This document shows, piece after piece, positions 26,023 to 33,560 of a DNA stretch of 64,000 nt. Below the pieces are notes generated by a model that was given only the letters and a program-made list of their open reading frames with translations, was not told the DNA's origin and did no database searches. Each line of letters begins with the position of its first letter. The stretch's first letter is position 1. The DNA lies in contig NZ_JAKLTO010000001.1 in NCBI RefSeq assembly GCF_022012335.1, forward strand, positions 186,001-250,000, written 5' to 3'. The position numbers were made by a program, and so were the translations under genes. This stretch comes from Flavobacterium sp. SM15 (GTDB lineage: Bacteria > Bacteroidota > Bacteroidia > Flavobacteriales > Flavobacteriaceae).

Positions 26023-27081
26023 TTAATCAATTGCTTTTACTACCGCTTTTTCCGCTTCTTTTCGGGTTCCGTCAAAACCGTCCACACCGGAAACTGTAGT
26101 GTATTTCAATACGTATTTTTTTCCGGGATTTAATTTATTGTACACTGATTGGCACATTAAAGTCGCTTCGTGAAAACCACACAAAATCAATTTTAATTTA
26201 CCCGGATAGGTATTTACATCGCCAATGGCATAAATTCCTTCGATGTTGGTTTGATAATCCAAAGCGTTGTTTACTACGATGGCGTTCTTCTCGATTTCCA
26301 AGCCCCAGTGTGCAATTGGCCCTAATTTCGGAGTTAAGCCGAAAAGCGGAATAAAATAATCCGTAGCTACATTCATACGCGCTCCGTTTACCTCAATATC
26401 TACTGATTCGATGCGCTCCGAACCTTTAAAACCAACTACTTCACCCGGAGTGATCAATTTGATTTTACCCGCGTGCTTTAATTCCTGTACTTTTTCTACG
26501 GAATCCAAAGCGCCACGGAACTCGTTTCTGCGGTGCACCAAAGTAACCTCGGAAGCTACATTGGAAAGGAAAATACTCCAATCCAGCGCCGAATCTCCTC
26601 CTCCTGAAATTACCACGCGCTTACCACGGTATTTTTCGGGATCTTTTACAAAATAATCTACTCCACGGTCTTCCTGTTCGTAGAATTCCAAATCTTTAAG
26701 AATCGGTTTTCTGGGTTCAAAACTCCCCAAACCTCCCGCAATAGCAACTGCTTTAGCTTTGTGTTCCGTTCCTTTGTTGGTAGTTACGATAAAGTTTCCG
26801 TCTTCGAGTTTTTGGATGTTTTCAGCTACTTCGCCTAAAGTAAACCCGGGTTGGAACTGTTTGATTTGCTCCATCAGATTGTCTACCAAATCTCCTGCTA
26901 AAACAGAAGGAAACCCCGGAATATCGAAAATGGGTTTTTTAGGGTATAATTCGGTTAACTGTCCGCCGGGTTGAGGCAGACCGTCAATGATATGGCATTT
27001 TAATTTTAAAAGCCCTGCTTCAAAAACGGCAAAAAGCCCCGTAGGACCTGCACCGATGATGAGTATATCTGTTTCAATCAT
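26023..27081 (-). CDS. Ferredoxin--NADP reductase, thioredoxin-reductase-like
   Basis: The 352-residue flavoprotein starts with an FAD loop IIGAGPTGLFAVFEA (8-22). The NADP loop is VVISGGGDSALDWSIFL and the late FAD motif is GIYAIGDVNTYPGKLKLI. It lacks the CxxC of true thioredoxin reductases, as in YumC-type ferredoxin reductases. It is coupled to the ferredoxin gene just downstream, giving an NADPH-to-ferredoxin chain. The Fe-S assembly genes nifU-like and mrp come next on the same strand. Confidence 0.92.
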   Translation of the reverse strand: MIETDILIIGAGPTGLFAVFEAGLLKLKCHIIDGLPQPGGQLTELYPKKPIFDIPGFPSVLAGDLVDNLMEQIKQFQPGFTLGEVAENIQKLEDGNFIVTTNKGTEHKAKAVAIAGGLGSFEPRKPILKDLEFYEQEDRGVDYFVKDPEKYRGKRVVISGGGDSALDWSIFLSNVASEVTLVHRRNEFRGALDSVEKVQELKHAGKIKLITPGEVVGFKGSERIESVDIEVNGARMNVATDYFIPLFGLTPKLGPIAHWGLEIEKNAIVVNNALDYQTNIEGIYAIGDVNTYPGKLKLILCGFHEATLMCQSVYNKLNPGKKYVLKYTTVSGVDGFDGTRKEAEKAVVKAID

Positions 27082-27148
27082 TGTTTAAAATTTTCTGAGC
27101 AACAAAGTTACTGAGTTGTAATTTTACCCAACATGATTAATGTCAGGT

Positions 27149-27247
27149 TTGCGTGAGGGATGGGAGCGGCATCCTTTTTTGGTGGCTGAGGCTCTCGAAG
27201 TCACCCAAAAAGATATAGCGTACAGCCCGACCCTTGTGGTCACGCCC
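27149..27247 (+). repeat. Dispersed intergenic repeat, copy 4
   Basis: This contains GATGGGAGCGGCATCCTTTT, then a nested hairpin (27181-27205), then AAAAAGATATAGCGTACAGC, matching the first and middle blocks of the other copies. It ends in ACGCCCAAAAAAC. It lies between two minus-strand genes but is oriented to the plus strand. Confidence 0.7.
27181..27205. repeat. Nested hairpin unit, diverged copy
   Basis: GGTGGCT and AGTCACC pair around GAGGCTCTCGA. The core resembles the TTGAGCGGAGTCGAAA unit at 1143-1166 and sits at the same internal point of the larger repeat. Confidence 0.45.
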
Positions 27248-27253
27248 AAAAAA

Positions 27254-27496
27254 CTAAGCTATATTTACCACGGTTTCGATTTGTGGCGCATATTTTTTAA
27301 TAGTGGTTTCCACACCCGCTTTTAAAGTCATCTGATTGATTTTGCACGAAGTACAAGCCCCTTCCAGACGCACTTTTACGTGTTTGTCGTCTTCGATGTC
27401 CACCAAGGTGATGTCGCCACCGTCGGAATTTAAAAACGGACGGATTTCCTCCAGCGCTTTTTCTATGGTTGACTTTAATTCTTGTGTATTCATCAT
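27254..27496 (-). CDS. NifU C-terminal domain Fe-S scaffold/carrier
   Basis: The 80-residue protein is a stand-alone NifU C-terminal domain. LNSDGGDITLVDIE and ACTSCKINQMTLKAGVE (Cys48, Cys51) are the family marks, and the two Cys bind a 4Fe-4S cluster at a dimer interface. It delivers clusters to apoproteins. It follows mrp by six bases, and the pair plus ferredoxin and reductase nearby make an Fe-S-related group. Two adjacent ATG codons make the exact start uncertain by one codon. Confidence 0.93.
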   Translation of the reverse strand: MMNTQELKSTIEKALEEIRPFLNSDGGDITLVDIEDDKHVKVRLEGACTSCKINQMTLKAGVETTIKKYAPQIETVVNIA

Positions 27497-27502
27497 TTAC
27501 GA

Positions 27503-28630
27503 TTATTTTTTCACGGCAGAACAACCCGCCATAGTGGTTATTTTAATTGCTTCGGTTGGAGGAAGGTTGTCGTTACGACGAACGGTTTCTTCCACTACAT
27601 TTCTTGCTAAAGCCTCGAAAGCTGCTTGTACCGGAGAAGCCGTTTGCAAGGCTGCCGGACGACCGTAATCCCCAGCTTCGCGAATGCTTTGTACGATTGG
27701 TACTTCACCTAAGAATGGCACATTTAGATCTTCTGCAAGGTTTTTTGCACCTTCTTTTCCGAAGATGTAGTATTTATTGTTTGGTAATTCTTCCGGTGTG
27801 AAATAGGCCATATTTTCAATGATTCCCAAAACCGGCACGTTGATGCTTTCGTTCTGGAACATCGCCACTCCTTTTTTAGCATCGGCTAAAGCAACAGCCT
27901 GTGGAGTGCTTACCACAACCGCCCCTGTAATTGGCAACGACTGCATAATTGATAAGTGAATATCTCCAGTTCCCGGTGGTAAATCTAACAACATGAAGTC
28001 CAGTTCGCCCCAGTCGGCGTCGAAAATCATTTGGTTTAACGCTTTGGCTGCCATTGGCCCTCTCCAGATTACCGCCTGGTCCGGGCTGGTGAAGAATCCG
28101 ATGGAAAGAATCTCTACTCCGTAACCCGTAATCGGTTTCATTTTGGATTTTCCGTCTACTTCAACAGAAATAGGTTTTGCCCCTTCCACATCAAACATAA
28201 TCGGCATGGACGGCCCGTAAATATCGGCATCTAAAACTCCAACTTTAAAGCCCATGTTGGCTAAAGTTACCGCTAAATTTGCGGTGATTGTAGATTTTCC
28301 AACTCCGCCTTTTCCGGAAGAAACAGCAATGATGTTGCTGATTCCTGGAATCGATTTTCCTTTGATTTGTGGTTTCTCAGGAGCCTCTACCTTAATATTT
28401 ACTTTTATTTTCGCCTTATCGTAGATCTTTTCATGGATCACTTTCATGATGTCTACCTCAGCACGTTTTTTAATGTGTAAGGCTGGTGTTGTCAATAATA
28501 AATCCACCACTACCTCGTCGCCAAAAGTGATCACGTTTTGAACCGCACCGCTCTCGACCATATTTTTTCCTTCTCCGGCAATGGAAATCGTTTCCAAAGC
28601 GCTAAGAATTTCTTTTCTATCTAATTTCAT
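27503..28630 (-). CDS. Mrp/NBP35-type P-loop ATPase (Fe-S carrier)
   Basis: The 375-residue protein has an N-terminal MIP18/DUF59 domain (1-75) and a deviant Walker A loop SGKGGVGKST (105-114), followed by DADIYGPSMP and LDLPPGTGDIHLS, all standard for Mrp/ApbC. However, the CxxC that usually follows ENM-YF is absent: the sequence runs MAYFTPEELPNNKYYIFG. The only Cys near the end is in MAGCSAVKK. Cluster binding may therefore differ from E. coli ApbC. It is co-transcribed with the NifU-like gene. Confidence 0.93.
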   Translation of the reverse strand: MKLDRKEILSALETISIAGEGKNMVESGAVQNVITFGDEVVVDLLLTTPALHIKKRAEVDIMKVIHEKIYDKAKIKVNIKVEAPEKPQIKGKSIPGISNIIAVSSGKGGVGKSTITANLAVTLANMGFKVGVLDADIYGPSMPIMFDVEGAKPISVEVDGKSKMKPITGYGVEILSIGFFTSPDQAVIWRGPMAAKALNQMIFDADWGELDFMLLDLPPGTGDIHLSIMQSLPITGAVVVSTPQAVALADAKKGVAMFQNESINVPVLGIIENMAYFTPEELPNNKYYIFGKEGAKNLAEDLNVPFLGEVPIVQSIREAGDYGRPAALQTASPVQAAFEALARNVVEETVRRNDNLPPTEAIKITTMAGCSAVKK

Positions 28631-28758
28631 TTTATTTGAGAATGCTTTAAATCTTTCGGAATCAAATCTTTATTAAGACTGATTCTCGATTGCAAAGATA
28701 ACCTGAAAAGTTTAATCCCCGCACTGCAAATCGCAAAAGTTTTGTGAAAATATTTACC

Positions 28759-29091
28759 CTACAACTGAATTTCTGGCTGCCAAAAATGCTTATCGAAATC
28801 AACGATTTGATTATTTTCAACCTTTATCCCTTCACTTTCGAGCAACTGCTGCATGAGATTTGTTCCGTCAAAATGATGTTTTCCAGTTAAAACTCCGTTT
28901 CGGTTTACCACTCGATGCGCCGGAATATCTTCCATTAAATGAGAAGCATTCATTGCCCAGCCCACCATTCTTGCAGAGCGCGCCGCACCTAAAGCCTTGG
29001 CAATAGCACCATAAGAAGTTACTTTTCCGTAGGGAATTTGTCGCGCCAGATCATAAACGCGCTGAAAAAAATTATCGTTATCCGCAGCCAT
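28759..29091 (-). CDS. Alkyltransferase-like protein (MGMT family, no catalytic Cys)
   Basis: The 110-residue protein has the DNA-binding half of O6-alkylguanine transferases: IPYGKVTSYGAIAKALG, ARMVGWAMN and IPAHRVVN. The reactive PCHR is PAHR here, so it cannot accept alkyl groups and should belong to the ATL group, which binds alkylated guanine and recruits nucleotide excision repair. It abuts the LysE-type gene upstream without a gap. Function is inferred from characterised ATLs. Confidence 0.9.
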   Translation of the reverse strand: MAADNDNFFQRVYDLARQIPYGKVTSYGAIAKALGAARSARMVGWAMNASHLMEDIPAHRVVNRNGVLTGKHHFDGTNLMQQLLESEGIKVENNQIVDFDKHFWQPEIQL

Positions 29092-29721
29092 TTAGCTTTT
29101 CAGAATCTTGACAAGGGTTACAATAGAAATGATGCCCGTCACCGTTCCAATAATATAGTTTCCGTTGGTCATCAAAAAGGAAGGCTTGTCGGATTCTTTT
29201 TTCTTAAAGAAAAGAATGTAGAGGTAAAACATTAAAAACGAACCCACTACCGTTCCTAAAACAAACATCCAAATATAGGATTGATTAAAGAAAAACCAGC
29301 CTTTTCTGGAAAACCATACACTTAAAAACACGTAGTATGGAATAGGTAAAAGATTTAGCAACGACAAGAGCATCCCTAAGAAGAATCTACTTGTTTTACT
29401 TTTCATTTTAAGCTCGTCTTTCTTCTTTTTGGTTTTCTTGCCGGCCCAGAAAAAATAAACGGTAAGTCCTAAAAAAATGAACAGCCCAATTTCCTGTAAC
29501 AGGATAACCACTTCCGGGTTTCGGTCGATAAATTTTGCAAAAAGCACCGCAATGTACGTTTGAAAAATAACCGTCACACTGGCGCCCAAAGCAAAAGTGA
29601 TCGCGCGGCTCCTACCATCAACAGCACTTACCTTTGCCGCCGTCATGTTTAAAAGACCCGGCGGGGCCACTCCAACAGAAGCAGCCGTAAACCCTAGAAT
29701 AAGCGGCAAAAAATAATTCAT
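29092..29721 (-). CDS. LysE-family translocator
   Basis: The 209-residue membrane protein starts at ATG 29721 (a TTG lies one codon earlier). It has about six helices, with ILGFTAASVGVAPPGLLNMTAAK at the start and GASVTVIFQTYIAVLFAKF next, as in LysE/RhtB exporters of amino acids or other small metabolites. A Lys-rich cytoplasmic loop (KKTKKKKDELK) splits the two halves. Substrate cannot be read from sequence. It sits between trmB and the ATL gene in one run. Confidence 0.82.
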   Translation of the reverse strand: MNYFLPLILGFTAASVGVAPPGLLNMTAAKVSAVDGRSRAITFALGASVTVIFQTYIAVLFAKFIDRNPEVVILLQEIGLFIFLGLTVYFFWAGKKTKKKKDELKMKSKTSRFFLGMLLSLLNLLPIPYYVFLSVWFSRKGWFFFNQSYIWMFVLGTVVGSFLMFYLYILFFKKKESDKPSFLMTNGNYIIGTVTGIISIVTLVKILKS

Positions 29722-29724
29722 CAA

Positions 29725-30399
29725 TTATTTGATTTTAAATTGAATATAGGTAATGGCTTTGTTTTGTTCCAAATACTGACTTTCATAAAACGTTTGGATC
29801 GCGGTTACCACTTCCGGCGAACCTTCGTTTTTATACACGTTATGGTTGGCATAAATTACCTCGTGCCCTTGTCCGTGCAATAACCCTAAAGTGTAACCAT
29901 GCATGAATTCGCTGTCGGTTTTCAGGTTCATGATCCCGTTGTGCTTCAATATTCTTTTATAACGCTGTAAAAACTCGGAATTCGTTAAACGATGCTTGGT
30001 ACGTTTGTACTTGATTTGCGGATCTGGAAAGGTAATCCAGATTTCGTCTACTTCACCTTCGGCAAAACAGTTTTCAATCAATTCAATTTGAGTACGCAAA
30101 AAAGCCACGTTGTTCATTCCTCCTTCAACAGCCGTTTTAGCTCCTCTCCAAAATCGTGCCCCTTTTATATCTACTCCTATAAAATTTTTGTTTGGATAAC
30201 GCTCGGCCAAACCAACCGAGTATTCACCTTTACCACAACCCAATTCCAAAACTAATGGATGGTTGTTTTTAAAAACCTCTTTATTCCACTTACCTTTCAT
30301 CGAAAAATTATCGCTGGTAACTTCTTCACGCGTTGGCTGAAATACATTGTTAAACGTAGCGTTTTCGTTGAATCTTTTTAATTTATTTTTACTTCCCAC
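29725..30399 (-). CDS. trmB: tRNA (guanine-N7)-methyltransferase
   Basis: The 224-residue enzyme makes m7G46 in tRNA. The SAM site is LELGCGKGEYSVGLAERYP, with GVDIKGARFWRGAKTA following. ITFPDPQIKYKRTKHRLTN is the TrmB hallmark, although KYKRTKHRLT replaces the more usual WHKKRHNKRR. KTDSEFMHGY completes the active site. It is the first gene of a trmB-LysE-ATL run and diverges from the glycosyltransferase at 30555. Confidence 0.95.
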   Translation of the reverse strand: MGSKNKLKRFNENATFNNVFQPTREEVTSDNFSMKGKWNKEVFKNNHPLVLELGCGKGEYSVGLAERYPNKNFIGVDIKGARFWRGAKTAVEGGMNNVAFLRTQIELIENCFAEGEVDEIWITFPDPQIKYKRTKHRLTNSEFLQRYKRILKHNGIMNLKTDSEFMHGYTLGLLHGQGHEVIYANHNVYKNEGSPEVVTAIQTFYESQYLEQNKAITYIQFKIK

Positions 30400-30554
30400 G
30401 ACTTAATTTAAAATTTTGGTAAAATTAAGGAAATATATACCAATAAAAATAGCTTTACTTTGCAGTAATTATTTTGGGGTCAAATATAGAAATTTGAATC
30501 AAAATATTTGGTTATGAAATAGTTAAGACGATTCACTTTTGATTGATTGATAAA

Positions 30555-31610
30555 ATGCCGAAAAAAAGAATTCTCGTTGCCCCGCTGAATTGGGGTTTAG
30601 GACATGCCACACGCTGCATCCCAATAATAGAAGCCTTAGAAAATCATGATTTCGAACCCATAATTGCTTCCGATGGGATCGCCTTAGCGTTACTAAAAAA
30701 AGAATTCCCTCATTTAACAGCACTCGAACTTCCTTCCTATAAAATTGAATACGCACAAAACGGCGAAAACTTCAAATGGAAACTTTTCAAACAGATTCCC
30801 AATATGTTTACCGCAGTGCGCAACGAACGAAAAGTGGTAGAACATTGGCTTGAGCAGTACAACATCGACGGCATCATCTCTGATAATCGATTAGGGGTAC
30901 ACTCCAAAAAAGTACCCTCTGTTTTTATTACTCATCAGTTAAACGTACTTACCGGAAATACTTCTTGGTTTACAACTAAAATACATCATTTTTTTATTAA
31001 AAAATTTAATGAGTGCTGGGTACCTGATACCGCTGAAAAACCAAATTTATCAGGCAAACTCGGTCACTTGGAAGACAATTCGCTAAATGTGAAATACATT
31101 GGGCCACTAAGCCGCATCCGTAAAAAACCAATAGAGAAAATTTACGATCTGATGGTGATTCTATCAGGCCCTGAACCGCAACGCACTCTTCTGGAAAACA
31201 AACTAAAGGAAGAACTGCGCAACTATGAAGGCAACATCATTTTTATTCGCGGGTTAGTAGAAGAAGAACAAAAAATCACCAAACGCTTCAACATTACCTG
31301 TTACAACTATATGAATACCGAAGAATTGGAACTGGCTTTCAACCAAAGTAAAATGGTATTGTGTCGTTCAGGTTATACCACAATCATGGACTTGGCCAAA
31401 TTAGGCAAAAAGGCTTTTTTTATTCCTACCCCTGGGCAATACGAACAGGAATACTTAGCAAAAAAACTTAAGAAAAAAGGCTTGGTTCCTTCCTGCAAAC
31501 AAGACGATTTTAAAGCAGATCATCTTTTGCAGGTTGATTTGTACAAAGGCTTAAAAAATGTTAGGAAAAGCGAAGTAACCTGGAAAGAACTGTTTAGCAT
31601 TTTCCAGTAA
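30555..31610 (+). CDS. MurG-like glycosyltransferase
   Basis: From ATG at 30555 (a TTG at 30543 is less likely) the protein has 351 residues in the GT-B fold. The N-terminal half begins ILVAPLNWGLGHATRCIPII, the usual glycine-rich donor loop. The C-terminal half has LMVILSGPEPQRTLLE and CRSGYTTIMDLAKLGKKAFFIPTPGQYEQEYLA, close to the MurG and UDP-GlcNAc transferase pattern. It is not MurG itself by context. The acceptor is unknown. It converges on the histidine kinase gene with a ten-base gap. Confidence 0.82.
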   Translation: MPKKRILVAPLNWGLGHATRCIPIIEALENHDFEPIIASDGIALALLKKEFPHLTALELPSYKIEYAQNGENFKWKLFKQIPNMFTAVRNERKVVEHWLEQYNIDGIISDNRLGVHSKKVPSVFITHQLNVLTGNTSWFTTKIHHFFIKKFNECWVPDTAEKPNLSGKLGHLEDNSLNVKYIGPLSRIRKKPIEKIYDLMVILSGPEPQRTLLENKLKEELRNYEGNIIFIRGLVEEEQKITKRFNITCYNYMNTEELELAFNQSKMVLCRSGYTTIMDLAKLGKKAFFIPTPGQYEQEYLAKKLKKKGLVPSCKQDDFKADHLLQVDLYKGLKNVRKSEVTWKELFSIFQ

Positions 31611-31620
31611 CCACTAAGAG

Positions 31621-32664
31621 CTATTTGGTTTTTTCTAAGGTAAATGAGAACTCCGAACCGTAGCCGTATTTACTTTCCACATAAATTTTTTGGTTGTGGG
31701 CCTCAATGATGTGCTTCACGATGGACAATCCTAAACCGGAACCGCCTTCCGAGCGCGCACCGCTTTTGTCCACGCGGAAAAAACGCTCAAACAAACGCGA
31801 AATGTGCTGTTTCTGGATTCCTTCGCCATTATCGGTAATTCGGACTATGACTTTGTTGTTTACCAAATCTTCAATACTTACTTCGGTTGTCCCGTTTTCT
31901 TTTCCGTATTTGATGGAATTCATGATCAGATTGGTCAAAACCTGCTGGATTTTCTCCTGATCGCCCAAAACGTAAATCGGCTTGGTGTACTTCATGTCGA
32001 ACATGAGCATGATGTTTTTCTCATCGGCCTTCATTTCCAATAAATCAAAAACATTCTGTACCACGTCGATGATGTTGAACTCGGAAAACTCCAGATTGAG
32101 ATCGCCGGCTTCCAATTTGGTAATCATGTCCAGATCTTTAACGATATGGATCAGGCGCTCAACACCCTTCTCGGCTCGTTCCAGATATTTTTTGCGGATG
32201 GTTTTGTCGTTCATCGCACCGTCAAGCAAGGTGGAAAGGTAACCTTGTACCGTAAACAAAGGCGTTTTTAGCTCATGGGAAACATTACCAAGGAATTCGC
32301 GTCGGTATTCTTCACGAATTTTTAAGGTTTCAATTTCGATTTTCTTCTCTTTAGCAAACTTCTGAACGTCTTGCGTTAAGGTAGCCATATCGGTCGTAAT
32401 TGGCTGATTTCTAAGGGTGGTAGAATCTAAAAGAGAAACATCGTCGTAGATTTTCTTCACTCTTTTATAGATGAATTTCTCTACCCGGTACTGCAGCATG
32501 AAAAAAGAAAAGCAAAGGGTTGCCAATGCAAACAACCCAATAAATGCATAATTGATTTCAAAAAAAAAGTACAACAGTATTGCAATGAACCCCGTAGTAA
32601 ACAAAGTAATGTAAAACGATGATTTTATCGCAAACTTGTAAGATTTCTTGAAATTTATGCTCAT
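31621..32664 (-). CDS. Two-component sensor histidine kinase, PhoR-like
   Basis: The 347-residue kinase has two membrane helices (about 14-58) with almost no periplasmic loop. Phospho-acceptor His130 lies in SHELKTPLFTVQGYL. The ATPase has NLIMNSIKYG, DNGEGI and GSGLGLSIVKHI. No PAS or HAMP domain is obvious, so the signal may come through the membrane or a partner. It starts right after the stop of the response regulator, so they form one operon. The short architecture is that of PhoR-type kinases in Bacteroidota. Confidence 0.93.
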   Translation of the reverse strand: MSINFKKSYKFAIKSSFYITLFTTGFIAILLYFFFEINYAFIGLFALATLCFSFFMLQYRVEKFIYKRVKKIYDDVSLLDSTTLRNQPITTDMATLTQDVQKFAKEKKIEIETLKIREEYRREFLGNVSHELKTPLFTVQGYLSTLLDGAMNDKTIRKKYLERAEKGVERLIHIVKDLDMITKLEAGDLNLEFSEFNIIDVVQNVFDLLEMKADEKNIMLMFDMKYTKPIYVLGDQEKIQQVLTNLIMNSIKYGKENGTTEVSIEDLVNNKVIVRITDNGEGIQKQHISRLFERFFRVDKSGARSEGGSGLGLSIVKHIIEAHNQKIYVESKYGYGSEFSFTLEKTK

Positions 32665-33348
32665 TTACAGTTCCAGCTTATAGCCTACTCCTTTTATGGT
32701 TTTAAACAAATCGTCGCCAATTTTCTCTCTTAATTTTCGAATGTGAACATCGATGGTTCTTCCACCAACAACCACTTCATTACCCCAAACTTTATCTAAA
32801 ATTTCTTCACGTTTGAATACTTTTCCGGGTTTGGAAGCCAAAAGATAAAACAATTCAAACTCTTTTCGAGGCAAAACGATTTCTTCGCCTCCATTGATAA
32901 TTTTGTACTCCTCACGGTTAATTTCAATGTCCCCGATTTTAAGCACATCGCTGCTTTTTTCTTCTTCTTTTAAACGACGCAACAACGCCTTTACCTTACT
33001 CACCAAAACTTTTGGCTTGATGGGTTTTGCGATGTAATCATCGGCTCCGGCATCGAATCCGGCCACTTGGGAATAATCTTCGCTTCGTGCCGTTAAAAAG
33101 GTAATGATAACATTGGACAGTTCGGGAATACGACGGATGTTCTCACAGGCTTCCATCCCGTCCATCTCCGGCATCATCACGTCCATGATAATTAACTGGG
33201 GAAGTTCTTTTTTGGCTTTAGCGATGGCTTCTTTTCCATTGCTGGCCGTTACAATCTGATAACCTTCCTGAGACAGGTTGTATCCTACGATTTCTAGGAT
33301 GTCCTGCTCGTCATCAACCAATAAAATCTTAATGTCTTTCTTTTTCAT
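32665..33348 (-). CDS. OmpR/PhoB-family response regulator
   Basis: From ATG at 33348 the protein has 227 residues; upstream in-frame codons look like leader. The receiver domain has Asp12/Asp13, phospho-acceptor Asp56 (IIMDVMMPEMDG) and the Lys in YIAKPIKP. The C-terminal winged helix contains LPRKEFELFYLLASKPGKVF and GRTIDVHIRKLREKIG. It resembles PhoB. It diverges from the TonB receptor gene at 33561, which is a good candidate target. Confidence 0.94.
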   Translation of the reverse strand: MKKKDIKILLVDDEQDILEIVGYNLSQEGYQIVTASNGKEAIAKAKKELPQLIIMDVMMPEMDGMEACENIRRIPELSNVIITFLTARSEDYSQVAGFDAGADDYIAKPIKPKVLVSKVKALLRRLKEEEKSSDVLKIGDIEINREEYKIINGGEEIVLPRKEFELFYLLASKPGKVFKREEILDKVWGNEVVVGGRTIDVHIRKLREKIGDDLFKTIKGVGYKLEL

Positions 33349-33560
33349 AAATGTTGACACGCTATGTGTTTTCAGGATGTAAAGGTAAAGATAATACAAA
33401 AGTTTCTACATCGCCTACTATGTGTTAACGATTATTTAATCTCTTAACCTTTTGATAATACAATCGAAACGGAATCATAACAAGTGAGTAACATCGGGTT
33501 AATCTAGCTAAAGTTCCTTTGCACCAGAATTAAAATAACACACTTTAACAACACACTCTA

